NCBI RefSeq assembly: GCF_954871325.1
Contig: NC_088777.1
Location: 32,961,366 to 33,025,365, forward strand
Origin: Gordionus sp. m RMFG-2023
Lineage: Eukaryota; Nematomorpha; Gordioida; Chordodea; Parachordodidae
Direction: 5' to 3'
Length of the DNA stretch: 64,000 nt
Below are positions 14,101 through 29,100 of this stretch, piece after piece; the stretch's first letter is position 1; each line of letters begins with the position of its first letter. The position numbers and the translations under genes were made by a program. The notes under the pieces are model-generated. The model was not told where the DNA came from. It made no database searches and worked only from the letters and a program-made list of their open reading frames with translations.

Positions 14101-17100
14101 AATCTTAATATTGTGGTCCTTCATTGAAAACTTTATTAAAAATTTAATTATGATTACCGTGCCGATTCTATATCTTACAGAGAATCCGCCTTGTAAGAAT
14201 AGCAATCACACACGATGATAGATAGAATATATATAAGAAACTGTTTCAAAAAGATTCAATTAATATATATATATAAATGGTATCTAAATTAAATGATTAT
14301 AGTATATGATAATAGATTAGATGAGTATTTGAGTAAGTTTCATATAGTAGTTTAGGATAGGATAAGAGGTTTTTTCAAGGATAGGATAAGAGGAATTACA
14401 TAAAATTAATACAATAATACTATACTTCATCTAAATTGTAATCAATCTAACATATAAGATCATTTATAAATTACATTTAATAAAAATATTTACATAATTT
14501 CTATTATTAAATATTGCTAAAAATTGATTTTATTGTTTAAGAATTACATAAAATTAATACAATAATACTATATTTCATCTAAATTGTAATCAATCTAAAA
14601 TATAAGATCATTTATAAATTACATTTAATAAAAATATTTACATAATTTCTATTATTAAATATTGCTAAAAATTGATTATATTGTTTAAAAATTACATAAA
14701 ATTATTGTGATTATATCTTAAAAATAAGACAGATAACGTAGATAAATTTACCTGTAAGTTGGCTAGTCTTCCTTGTTGATCTACAATTTTCATATACCCT
14801 GATAGCCTAATTACAATTATAATATTAATTCATTAAATTTTTATATACTTCTAAATAATTATCAATATTAAGATTCTCCTATATTAATTTTTTTGGATTT
14901 ATATTTTCGCACCATATCGAATAATGTAATAATTGCTAAAAAAAATTATTGAAATGGATTGACATGTATGGTTTAGCAGGCCCCGCTAGCTCTAAATTTA
15001 CTAATAATGATTGAAATACTATATAGACATAATAAATATTCATAAAACTTTCCCAAATTATAGAAGAGTGTTTAAACTTTGCTATAAAATTTAATTTATA
15101 TATAAATGAATATATATTTTAATAAATGTTATGTAAAAATCTTTAGAAAATTTCATCAAAATTTTATTTCTTAAATAAAATTTTTAATAATTAATCATTC
15201 CAAAAGATTTTTTGTCTATAGATGTAAACTAATAAAATCTATATTAGGATAAAATTTTAACCTTCTAGTGTTTATAATTTTAAAATAATATTAAATGGTT
15301 TGCCAAGCCCCACGGTTTACCTAACACCAGTCTCCCCTACTATATAGTGCCTAACATAATTTATACTATTCTAAGCTTAAATACCGCCATGACGATAACT
15401 AAGGAGAATTCTACCCCCCCCCCCCCCCCCCCCCCACTTGTTATAGATAGATATGAAAGTTTGTCTTAAGCAAATTAGATTACTTGTGATTTATTCATAA
15501 ATTCCTTAAATTATATGAATATCAATTATCATTATAATATCTTTAAACATATTATATATATAATATAAAATGAACAAATATTATAACATAGATATATCAT
15601 GATTATAGTGTATTATGATATTTTATATATTACTAGTATTTATGAAGATACCTGTATGCCGGCTCGAATAATGTTTAAAAAAAATCCAGGTTGATAAAAT
15701 ATTGCACAATAAGTACTTAAGCTAAAAAAGATATCTAGTAATGTATATTTTTTATAAACTTTTTTCCAAAAAAGAATATATTATGATGCAATAAAACATA
15801 ATAATAGGTATATATATAATTGCGATATTTTAATGATAATAAGAAAGTTTTATACATATCAATGTAAAAGACTATTAATGACATCAGTTGACATGATAGC
15901 ATATAACAATTTATCTAATAACCACCCGATTTATTAAATAGTTTTTATTAGATTTATTAACCCTATTCCGTATCTGGCGACCCTTTAAACCATACCCCAC
16001 TCTCGTCCAAGTTAGTTTCAGAAAAAAATGTCAAATAGATTACCTTTGCAATATCAATTGAATAGCGGATGGAAATTCCTAGGCAAAGAGGCATCGGACA
16101 GAAAGTTTCCCAAAAGACACCGTACAAAAATACCCCGATTTTCAAATAATATTTATAAACGCTCAAAAAGGTAAATATTTTTAAAATTACCCTCTTTTTA
16201 AGCATTTAAATATATTTCTAATATTTTGTCCGGTGTCTTTTGTCGTTGGGTAATTTTGTTTAAGACATTTCTGTCCGCGATTAATATCAAATAATCAGTT
16301 GAAAAATATATAAAACCGTAACATTATCTATATTACTAATATTTCCCATTTACTTTTCTAAACAATTTACAAAATATACAGCCGAAACAGCATAAAATGG
16401 GACAAGGGCCCTAAAATGTTCCCAAATTTATAAAATCTGGTCTAGATCTGGCTCCAAAACTAATTGAATAATTTTATCTCTGCATGTCTAAAATTTATGT
16501 TAACTTACAGGTTCCCTTATAATATTCAGGATTATAGTTGGATAATGCCTAAAAATCGAGTAATTTTAGATTCAATCTACAAGTTCTTCCTGAACAAAAT
16601 ACACGAAGATTAAAGCGTGAATTAATCTATACCTTATTTTTTCAAAGTTGCTCCATATATTTTAAGAAAAAACCGAATCTAATATGATAATTTCCGGCTA
16701 TAAAGTCTTAAAATAGGGCAATTACCTAACTATATTCAGGATAATTAGTTATCATTCCCGTGTTTTTTAATTTAAACTTTAATATTATTTAAAGCAAAAT
16801 ATAAAAATAATAAATACTTTAAAAAGGAAACCTTATATTAGTATCTCCTGCAAGGCCGACCGGTTGCCACATCATCAATATATAGGTTAGAGCCCTAATA
16901 ATATTAATGTTATATCTCGTTCCTATTCTTCCTTTTTACCTGTATATCACAATTATGAAATTAATTAAAAGAATAAGAAAAGTTTTAAAAAATCTGGAGA
17001 TGGTAAATATTTACGATTCATCTTCATATCCTATCATATTTTATAATAAATAATAAAGTAGATAAACATCATTTAATGATCAAAGTTAAGATTTAAATTT

Positions 17101-20100
17101 AAGGCATCCAGGAGCCGGGCTAAGATCTAAAAAAAATTAGACATCGGGCCGTGAGGGTCTTGGGCTAAAAAAATCGTTTGAGTTCCAGAGTTGAAGTTAT
17201 GATCTAATGTATTAAAAAGTGAAAATGACGGTGGAAAAGAAAAAAAAAGTCTGTTGGTAAATTTAATTATTGTGAGAAAATAAAGTCAGTTTTTTAAATT
17301 TTATTTTTGCTTCTGTTAAGGTGTTAGTTTTTATTAATATTGCTTGGGAAAGCTGACATGCATATGTAATCTCAAAGCGAGAGAATTGTTTGACTATCGG
17401 GACTTAAACTATCGCCTGTTAAATGATTACATGATTCAAAATTGTTTGAGATCTGAGCTTTAAATAAATTTTTATTAGTTTATTAATGGAAAGGCGGCGT
17501 GGTATCGACTTTGACATTGATGCAATTTAACGTGTCTACCTTTGGGGTTAACTATCAAGTTATAATTTATGTATGTGAATGAACTAGGTTGAATAAAGTT
17601 TATTAGAAAACATATATATCAACTATAAAAGCTACAATAAAATATATAAAATATAAATTATACAACCAATTTTTTTTTAAAATAAACTTAAAAACGCAAA
17701 TCTAATTACCTGATATAAAAGTTGTATCCTCTTAAATTAATATGATATTAGTAATACTATTGCTAAAAATGCAATTTTTTTTTATTCCTTTCACTGTTAA
17801 AATTCCGAGTTATTAATGAGATACTAGTCAAGTTAAAATTTGATTTAGAAATACATTAATTAAATGTAAATGGAACCATTTTATAATTTATACTATAGCA
17901 GGTTTTTGAAAAATTAATCTGTTTTAGCGAATTTTAAAATTTCATCTTTATAGTGCGCATTTGTCTTGTTAAACGGCTCTTTTAAAAACGGCTCTTTTAA
18001 AAACGGCTAAGCCTTTAGCCTAAAATATTACCCAACCTGCAGATTTTGCTTAGAATATAGAAAGGTTTAGAAATCTATTAACAAAATCTCGAGGCTTGCT
18101 TAATATATCTTGGCAAAATAGCCGTTTACCAACACTAGCGCACATTTAATTTCGAAAGATTTTTCATTTTGTAGGAATCATCTAGCATGTATAGAGTCCC
18201 TATCCTGGAATTTCAGGCAATAATTTTTCTTTAAAAAAAATACTAGTGGTCTGTACCCGATTTTCTAAGACCAAACCGAACCACAAACCCTAAAGTAAAG
18301 GCTAAACGGAATTCTGGTTCACAATATTCTTTCCTTCAAAAATAATAACCTGAAACAATATTATTATCAAACATCTGGTCTTAGAATATGAATTAGAGAT
18401 GTATACAATAGTATGCCTAGCTCGAATCCGGCCCAGCCCAAACTGGCGTCGAGCTGGGTTATTTAAAAAAATTTCTAATATTGTCTTAAAAATTACATCA
18501 GGCTTAAATTTAGATGTATAATATGATTCAATTTTGTGAAATAAAATTAATATATTTTAAAATTTTTGCAAGAAACACAATGCCGATATTTTTTTGTTCG
18601 CGTGTAGAATAATTTTTTTACAATTAAAAAATTTATTTATTTATAGGAAACTAGGCGACATTTATATTTTATGTAGGGTATAATAATGCAATGTCTACTA
18701 GTGATATGCATCGGGCCTAATTTTTCAAGCCCGGCCGGTCCCGAAATTTTTTTAAAAAAGTTTAGTTTAAAAAGTTTTGCCGGCCCGGCCCGAACCCGAA
18801 TTGAAAAAATTTACCTGCCCGGCTCGGCTGGAATTTATTTAAATATAGAAATTAATTTTTATAATTACTCAAAATAAACGATATATGTTATATGGGGTCT
18901 AGTTTCTATAAATAAAATCAAATATTTTTATTTTACATAAAAAATTCAACATAAAATTGATAAATTTAGATATATTTTTAAAAAAATTCTAGGGCCCGAC
19001 CCGAAACCAGTTTTTTTTAAAATAGGCCCGGCCTGAAACCTGTTCGGGCCGGATACCGGATCTCTAATGTCTACTATTTTTTTTATATAAAAAAATTAAA
19101 AATAAAACATAAAGTAATGGTAAAAAACAATTTTTTTAAATATATTTAATTCAGGCTGGGCCTGGCATAAATACTTTTTTATTTCGTGTGGGATTTTTTG
19201 GGACAAATATAAAAAATGAAGTATAGCCCTGAATTTGCTAAACCCTTAATATATAATATAAATATATTTCAAATTACAAAAAGATCCTATTAATCTAAAT
19301 GCTGTCTTGAACGATCAACCTATTTACACAAGCAATAGAAATATTTCTAGACCTGTGGAAAGCTTGTATTGCCCTAATACTAACGGGGGAATAAATAACA
19401 AACATAAAGATGGAGTCAATGAATCAATTAACAGCCCGAGGTTGTATGCAATAGCTGAAGGTACCTTATATAATTATAAACTTTTTCCATTCTTTTCTTA
19501 TAAATGTGTGATATTCATTTATCTTCTCGAGTTAGATGATAATCATCTCCTTAACACTGGAATATTTTTTTCTCTTCATAAAATTTCTTACACAGCAAAA
19601 ATTTTAGTTATCTTTTGGTCAACTATATAATTTGAAAAGTTTAATATATGTGCGAACTAGTTAAAGGAAGAAATATAGGAGAAAATAGTGATTCGAACCT
19701 GTTTATTTGTGATTTCTCCAGTGAGGTTAAAATGAGTTAGATGTTTGTATATTAGAGATCTGCAGCTTAGCCCAAAGTCGTGTAAAATAAATATATACAT
19801 AAAAAATTAGGCAGGACCTCAAAATCTCTGATTTTTTGTAAAAAAAAAAATTTGATATATTTTTTTGAATTTAACCTAATATTTTGAAATCTTATTATTT
19901 ATTATATAATCCAACTACAAATACATCATACAGATATCAAACATTGATTTATAAAATTACTGTTATGGAAAGAAATGGATAGCCATATTGGAGAGATATA
20001 AGAGCCTTAATTGGCACACTGGGGGAAAAAATAAGATATAGATATTAAAAATTTGATAGCCGGATTTGTACAAAAAATTGGCGAACTTTACGTAAAATTT

Positions 20101-23100
20101 TAACGAGCCGGGCAAAAAATTAACGGGGCAGACAAATTATACAAAATTTCTTAAGGACCAAAACAGACCGGGCCGAGCATTGCAGATCTTTAATAGTCGA
20201 AGGGTATGGAGGAATAGGAGGGTATAGAGGAATCTTTAAAATTTATATAATTATAGAGGTATTCTTAATTTTAAATGCATAATTTTTGCCTAATTGTATT
20301 CCATCATGTAGAAGTATCAATTAATTTTAGAAAATTTTGGGTTAAATTTTAATTAATATAAATTAATTTAATTAAAATTAATTCAAAATAGGAGAGCACA
20401 ATTTCGGAAATTTATAGCTTTATACTATACACTTCCTAGAATAAAATTCCAGCAAAAGCAAATTGTTAAAAATTAAAAGATGTGCGATGTAAAATATTTA
20501 AATGTGAAAGATTTATACACACCCTAATGAAAAACGGATTATAATAAATGTTTTAATAAGCTACGACATACATTATAATTATAGAATAAATAATATTAAT
20601 CAGAAAACAAGTATAGTAATAACACAAGAATCCATGGGTTACAAGGAGGAATTGGATCTCAATCCACTTCATCTTCACAATCGTCTAGAAGAGTAAATAT
20701 GTCTTTGCAAGGTTAAAAAAATATTTTTGGTTAAGTGTCATAATTTAAATTCCTTGCTAAATTGATCGTATAGATGCATTTTAGTGATGTTAAATAACTA
20801 GTGGCGATAACTATTTATATATTTTCATTAAATTACTGTTGTATTTTTTAAATGTAATGACAAAGTAACTAGTTACCTTTTAATTATATTAAACATTTGT
20901 ATATATCTCATTAATTATCTTTATTATATGATTTCCAAAATTTAAAATAAAAAAATATAACCTAAGCAGCAAAAAGCGGTATAAAAGCCCACAACTAAGG
21001 GGGGGGGGTCCGAAGCAACTTCTTCTGAAAATTTGAGTGGGGTACTTTTTTTTTCCTTTTTTTTAAATTTAATTCTTTTATTGTTTTACTACACCCATCC
21101 ATAACCAAGTGATTTCTGGTTTATGACTAACTCGTAATTCCGTTAATACAGATTAAATTAAATAATAAGTGAGAGGTCTTATTATTACATTTTAATAAAT
21201 TTTGGCAGATGTTTGGCAAATTGGATTGCTATCCAAGATTTCTTGTAATAAAATTTTTTTCTCAATTTCAAAATATGCCCAAAAATGTTAACCAAAAAAA
21301 ATACAAATGCTTAATTAATAATTGCACATGGCATAATATAAGAGATGATAAATGGACAGACCACATTAGAAGAAGACATGGTGGGCTTAATTTTAACGAT
21401 ATAAAAAAAAGCTTTGATATAGTAGCTTTTAAGAATATTTCTCAAAATTGGACGAATAGCAAAGTAATTTTTTTTATTAAATATTTAATTTTTTGTACTT
21501 ATCTTATAAAATACATTATTTAGTATCTTCAGATGATGATGATAATTCTGTGACTTAATTATTCAGGCTGAAAAAACTATTCGTTTACTTATCGTCTACT
21601 TTAAAATTTTTCTGCTTTCCCTAAAAATTTTATATAAATATTTATTAACCATTAGCCAAAAGAGTCATTTAAATTAATTAAAACAAGACTTCGTAGTACC
21701 ATGAAAGATCCATTTCTTAATAATTTAACTATTTTATCAATGGAAATTTTTTTATTTAAACATTTAAATATAGATGAAATTATAAATTCATTCGTTTTCT
21801 CTTCTCCTATTTGTCTAATTTATTTTAAAAATAATATAAGTATATTATTTTACATTTTATTTATAATATATATTAAAGATTGATGCTATAAAAATTATTT
21901 CTGAAATTTAGGAGTCAAAAAATAATTAACCATTTTTTCGAAGGAGGGGGTACTTTTCAGGGGGGTATTCTGCTTCCATCACTCAGAAATGTAGGGGCTA
22001 CTGCCAAAACCTTCCATAATATATATGAGGAAACATACACCCAAAAGTATTCTCCGTATTTTTGTATACTTCGCCGCGAATTTGCGCTAACTATGAATTC
22101 TGGGTTAGGAAAATACTGAATTTGATATCAAAATCAATTTGGTTTAATTATATAAAATAATTATTTAGTATAACCATACGCCCCACCTCCCAATTTTTAA
22201 TGTGACATCTTGTAGTGGTTATTTATATTAATTCTCAGACTGGCTTTCATCTTAAATTAATAAAAAAACATTGTTCTTTTATAGTAAAAGCATCTATAAT
22301 AAATGACCTTGAGGGTAATTTTTAAAATATTATACCTATCCTTAAGGTAAAAGGAAAATTTTTAGAGAGTGTCTTGGTTTTATAGCTCAGCACTTTTATT
22401 TGAAAAACATAAGTAGTATAAAGTAAAACTAGATAAATTGTATATAAATTTATAGAAAAGCGATCGACAATAATATTACATTATAAAAAAGTCGTATATA
22501 GAAAAGTAAAAATATGTATCGTTATGATAATATATGTAGATAGTTTTTTTAAATTTTAGATTTGAATAAAATCTTGAGGGAAGGATTTTTATAAGCTTTG
22601 TTTTAAGACTAGGAAAAGATTGATGAGTTCTGTAGATCGTAAATCGGAGAAGGTGTGTCGACCGTATCTAATATTGTATTATAAGTTAACTATAGTTAGC
22701 GAGAACTCAGAGAAACCATGGATACTAAAGTTTTTCTCAAAAGAGCATATCATGTTAGGGTCAAGCATATCATATTAGAGTCTGTTTCTATCATCAGAAG
22801 GAGTATACTCGGTGGGAATCTATTGAATGTTTTACGCTATAGTGGTAAAGTCTTTTAAACGCTCGATTAGTAACCACTGTTTCAATGAATGGGGACCTCT
22901 ATCCGCCTTTCTTGTATACATAATATGCACCTGCAGAACCTGCAAAGAATGGGGATGGTCCCCTCTCTTGATAATCACAAAATGGCTACAGTAGAACTGT
23001 TAATATCTCCTGGCGTTGATATGCTGTATGGCATCTTCTAGAATATTGAACATTAGTGATGCCTTACTAATATATTTCATATTATATACATGAAAAAATA

Positions 23101-26100
23101 TATAGTGCAATATCTAAAATCTCCATGATCAAAACATGATCGTTTTCGTATCTTCCTTATGTAATTTAAAATAGTGTAATGTTATTTTTTTTGCTCTCTA
23201 CGAGAGTCGAACCACAAACCTCCCATTTCAAAGTCGTATGTTTTAAGCATGCACCAACTTGATTATAATTAAATTTAAAATATAATTATATGTACATTAA
23301 TTAATTAATAGCTGATATTTTTAAAATTCTGCCGTTTATTACCATATTAGCTGACGGGGTTGAAGGGTAATTATTTACTTTATATACTTTATTAATAAAT
23401 TTTATATAAATATTAAAATTTAAGAGAAAAAGAGGTAAAATTGTTGAAATGTATACCGTGAGCATGTATAAGAAATATCAAAATTTAAATTTGTGATGGA
23501 AATCATATTGGATAAAATTTAAAATAGTGATGCTTTAAGATTTTAGAATTTTAAATATGGGTTATACATTGGCCTGAAAATTTTTTTTGCAGACATAGCC
23601 AGGCCTGATCAAAAAACCAAGTCCCATGCAACTTTCATAAAATGCCATTTATTTTTATTGTAATTTAATAAAAATGTCTTAAATTTAATTTTTATATTTA
23701 GAATAAAATTTATATTTGTGATAGAAATCATATTGTGTAAAATATAAAATAGAAATGCTTGAAAATTTTTTAATTTTAAATATGGGCTAGACATTGACCT
23801 GAAATTTTTTTTTGCAGAAATCGCCAGGCCTGATTAAAAAACCAAGCCTATGCAACTTTCATGTTCTGATTTTATTTTTAAATGAATTATGACTTTTATA
23901 TATTTTATTTCAGTTCTCAACTAACAAAATTATTATGGTCTTTGGCAGGCTTGAGAAAATTTTCCCAACAATATGGTTTTCAGATATTTACCTATCTCCA
24001 GGCTTGGGAAAAAATTACAAAATTATTATGGGTTAACCAGGTTTGAGAAAAAAATTTCAAGCCAATGTCTGGTCCATATTTAAAATTAAAAAATTTTCAA
24101 GCATATCTATTTTAAATTTTACCCAATATGATTTCTATCACAAATTTAAATTTTATTCTAAATATAAAATTAAATTTAAAATATTGTTATTAAATTACAA
24201 TAGGAATAAATGGAATATAAAATTAAATTTAAAACATTGTTATTAAATTACAATAGAAATAAATGGCAAAATTTTATGAAAGTTGCATGGGACTTGGTTT
24301 TTTGATCTCGCCTGGCTATGTCTGCAAAAAAAAATTTCAGGCCAATGTCTAGCTCATATTTAATACAAAAATTTCAAAGTATATCTATTTTAAATTTTAT
24401 TCAATATGATTTCTATCACAAATTTAAATTTTATTCTAAATATAAAATTAAATTTAAGACATTATTATTAAATTACAATAGAAATAAATGGCAAAATTTT
24501 GGGAAAGTTACATGGGACGTGGTTTTCTGATCAGGTCTAGCTGTGTCTGCAAAAAAATTTTTTAGGCCAATGTCCAGCCCATATTTAAAATTCAAAAATT
24601 TTGAAGAATCTCTATTTTTAATTTTACCCAATATGATTCCTTTAACAAATTTAAATTTTGATATTTCTAATACCCTTAATGCTCACGGGTTACATTGCAA
24701 CAATTTTACCTCTTTTTCTCCTAAATTTTAATATAAAGCATATTTAGTACCATATACACAAACTAACTAATTACCCCTCAACCCCATCATTCTTGACGGG
24801 TTATTAACTAGTAATATTATAATCACTGAAACAATGGGATATTATTTTTATAAAAAAAATGTAAAATAATTAATAACTTACTTATCTATAAATTTTTGTA
24901 AAAGAGTTATGCAGGGCCGTAGCCACGAGGGGGGTCAGACCCCCAGAATTTTTTTTTGGCCCCAAACCTGTCTCCCAGAAAAAACCTTTGGCCCCCAAAA
25001 ATGGCCTCCAGAAATTTTTCCGCCCCCCCCCCCCCCCAATATTTTTTTTATAATAAATTTTAAATATTTATTCAAAAAACATGTATAGTTTGTAAATTTC
25101 TTCCTATCCTGTTTTATTTTTATCCAATAATAAATCATCATTCATTTTCCATGTGTGTTTGTGTATGACATTATATAGGAGCTTAATCACGTTTAAGTTG
25201 TACTTATTCAATGATAATTATTTTATTTATTATGGTTCAATCACAATATTATTATTATATAACAGTTGTTTAAAACAACGGTGAATATTTTAGAATTATA
25301 AAGAAAATACTGAGAAAACAACAATTTTGATAAGCCAACAAATTAACCGTAATCTATACTATCTTAAATCAATATTTGATTTGATGCTAGTTCTTAGCAT
25401 ACAGGAGCTACCTCTACCTTTTCGTGGGGATTGGTTCAACAAAAATTAAGGATGCTACAACTGATGAAAACATTATTTATTCTTCTGGATTTGTTTTCAT
25501 GCACCATCCAAAAAGATCCTGAATTAAATAAAATTATAAAATTTATACCCAAAAATGCTCAATATACATCACCCCAGATTCAAAACGAAGTAATATCTAT
25601 TATGGCAGATATGGTGCTTGAATATATTTCAGATAAATATAACAAGAGTGAGATGCCTTTTATTTGTCTTAAGACTGTTTAGACAAAAAATGCATAAGGT
25701 TGTTAAAACCTGACATAAATATTCGTTATATTTTTTTCTGGAGAAGTCCAAGAAAATTTAATAGAAATTATTAATTTACAATGTCTTTCTGCTGAAAGCA
25801 TTACTAATTACATTTTAAAGCAACTTAATGAGTTAAATATTTATTCAACGAATATAATAAGCCAGGTATATAATGTGGTAAACGTTATATCTGACCGAAA
25901 TGAAGGAGTGCAAACCCATTCAAAAAAAAAATTAATAAAAAAGTTCCTTTTATACATTGCTACAACCACATGTTGCTTCTTGTAGTTCAAAATTGGTATA
26001 ATAACATTGTTATCATTTCTAATTTTTTTAATTTATACAATGCGTTGTATAATTTTTTAGGAGCTTTAACGTATCCTGTAAATATGCAAACCATACTCTT

Positions 26101-29100
26101 AAGAGACTCTTAGACCAGAGGTGGACTGGTCATTTAGAAGCATCTCGCATCATTTATGAATTTTGAGGCTATTGGTGAAGTATTATTTTACTTTTCTAAT
26201 AGAACTTTTAATTCAGAGGTTTTCTCATGATTCAGTCCAAGCCTCTGGTCTTTTATCTCAATGCGTTAATATAAATTACGTTATATTAGCCATTATAATT
26301 TATGAGATACAATAACAATAGATCCACTAAATAAGTATCTACAGTCAGTAGGTACTAATCTAGTGGATGTTAAAATTGTATTGATTCCACTATCAATATA
26401 TTAAAAAATAAAAGAAGCGATAATTCTTTTGATTTGATTAGAATTAAGGCTGAAAACATTTAGCAAGATTTAATCTCACTCCCCACAAATCATCAAGGGT
26501 ACGTAAAACGCCTATAAATTTTCAAGATTTTTTAGTCGAGACCAAATTACAATTTGTTTATGAAAAAGACTCCAATTGGAGTTCTTTAAAATTAATTTTT
26601 TATGAAATTATTGATTACTTTGTGTTTATTTTTTAGATAGATTAACACAAAATGACTGTAATCTTCTATCATGTTTTAATATATTGTCCCCTTCTGACCC
26701 TGATTGCTTTATATCGGATAAGATAACCCGATTAGAATCATTATTAAACTTAAATATGGAAACGTTACATCATTAAATGGAAATAGTTAAAGGATTATTA
26801 GCTTCAGAAGTTAAAGAAACAAATTTTTAAACTAAATATTATGTACAAAAACAATATCATCACTTAAATAATTGTATAAATGCTACTCAGCAGTCATCAT
26901 CATTAGGGTACAAACGGCTTCTTGTGTGACCTCTTTCTCTACAATAAAGAGGGTTCAAACGAGCACTATAGAGTCGATGAAAGATCAACGCAAGCAAAAT
27001 TTAGTATTGATGGCATATGAAAAAAAATAACACAAAATTTATCCTTTAATTCATTTATGTTAAAATTTAAAAATAAAAATCGTCGTATTATTTTATATTC
27101 TTATTACATTAATAAATTTTTAATAAAAATAGCAAAAAATTTCTTTTTAAGCAGCTGGCCCCCCTAGCTGAAATATCCTGGCTACGGCCCTGGAAATATG
27201 AAAAATTGACCAAAAGCATCAAAAACTTTTTAAAGTTTTGTAAATTAAAATATTCAAAATGCTTGATATTTTTTACATATAAAATATAATATATATCATT
27301 TATTATAAAATTGTAATAAAAACATTAAATAATACAAAAATATTGATAATTTTTATTTACAAAAATAATGATAAATTTTCAAAATTTAATTTTAAAATTT
27401 GTTCTACTGACATATTGTTCAATTGATTTAAATATGATGCCTAAAACCTCATTTTAGATTCTTAAAATAAAAAATTTCGATATTTTTGTCTTTTAATGTT
27501 ATAATTGGTCGTCTCAATTGCTTGGAATGTTTGGTAATATCTTCATTTTCCTTATTCAAAAATATTGTGATCCTTGCTTTTTATAATAAGAACATCAGAA
27601 CCTTTTATTAAAGTGTTCTATAGCAATAATTTACACTGATTTTTGATGGATGAGAGCATATAATTTATTGAATTTAACTTCTACATCTGAAAATTTTTTC
27701 TTCATCTCATAATTTAGGTTATATATTTCCAATTTCCTCCCATATGATCTTGTTTGCTGTTGAATCTATGAATTTTAAATTTACTCCAAAGGTTTCAATG
27801 TACTCTTACATTCCCCATAAATGAATATTTTGCCACTAAAACAAACATTATTATAATATATATAGCTATAATTTTTCAGTAAATTTATAAAATGGGCTTA
27901 GATACTGTCCATTTCTTATAATTTAAAAATATAAATTAATATTCTTACGTTGTTCCCTTAGAATTTCACAAGTTTATAAATTTTGAGCTAAATTTTATTT
28001 ATTTCTTTTATTTTTTAAAAAATAATAAATTTTTGTAAATTCTGAAAAATGATATAGACCAATATTTTATTTTTACATTAAAACATTAAAATTAATAAAT
28101 TTATTTATTTATATTTTGAATATTTAGGTCACAGCCTATAATATAATTAAATATTTTTTTAAAAAAATGATTACACAATCGTTTCCACGATTATAAAATT
28201 TGGACTTAGTAAATTTTTATTTTAACCATAGAATATTTTTAAAATTGATGCCTAAAAGGTGTGCTCTCTTTTTCCACTAAATAAGCTTCCTAGACTAAAC
28301 AAACTATCTACAAGAGCCCTTGATGTATATGAGACATTATATTTGATAAACAGTAGTTTTAAATTCGAGAAATTATCATATAAAGAAACATAGGCACAGA
28401 TTAGATGAATATATCTAAAAATGAGAAAGAAAATAGATTAATTATATTAGTATTTCCATATTGCTATGCTCTTTCATTTCTCCTCTTTCTCCAGGCCCCG
28501 ATAAAAAATAAATAAATTATTATATCACATCTCAAATCAATGTTATGATGGAACTTCGTACGTTAGTGGAAAGGTATTTGGTTATCACTACTTCGTAATT
28601 AAGAATCTGGATTTGTACAGGTATTACATTATATCTTATGGTACACAATTCATTTAATACGATTGTAAAAATTTGCGATTTTATAGTATCTATGAAAAAT
28701 TTATCTTCATTTATTCGAGATTCTCCCAAATACATGTACACATTTCGTTTTGTCTGAGATGAAAATGATATTCAACTTCTTTATGACAATTACCCTCTAC
28801 ACACGCTTATGCAAATAATATCACTATAAAGGAATTATAAAATAAGCCTTTTATTAGAAATTATAAATACATTTCGCGGTGGGGTTTCTACATGACTAAA
28901 AAATTTATTCCACCAAATAAAGTTTTTGAAAACTTATTTCTTAAAATAACACACTATTTGAGAGAGTAGAAGTTTTAAAATCTAAAATCCAAAGTTCATC
29001 GTTATTTTTTCAAATTGTTAAATATAAAATAAAAATCCTGATCAAAACTCTGATGCAATACGACATGATGATAATTATATGGGGAGAAGTTAATTTAAAA

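Larger units (their letters stand above)
10681..14391 (-). mobile_element. LINE (non-LTR retrotransposon) with endonuclease and reverse transcriptase, broken
   Basis: About 3.7 kb, minus orientation, inserted in the 148-bp tandem array. It runs from 5' untranslated region (14391-14206) through endonuclease (14205-13138) and reverse transcriptase (about 12866-11400) to a 3' tail of AATG repeats (plus-strand CATTCATTCATT at 10681). One long coding unit with endonuclease first and a simple-repeat tail suggests the RTE group or a relative; clade not certain. The 5' region has repeated GGATAGGATAAGAGG. Confidence 0.8.
8258..15337 (-). mobile_element. Tigger/pogo (Tc1-mariner) DNA transposon with TA duplication, interrupted by a LINE
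   Basis: Terminal inverted repeats GGGGAGACTGGGGTTAGGTG and the inverse of GGGGAGACTGGTGTTAGGTA, each flanked by TA (8256-8257 and 15338-15339). The transposase is on the minus strand between about 10290 and 8660, low conservation elsewhere. The rest of the 7.1 kb is a 148-bp tandem array and an inserted LINE (about 10681-14391). Without the LINE the element would be about 3.4 kb. Confidence 0.85.

Noticed and set aside
24043-24731. Several similar open frames in a row (SSPYLKFKNF-type)
   Set aside because: They are the same repeat unit of the foldback element read in one frame, not proteins.
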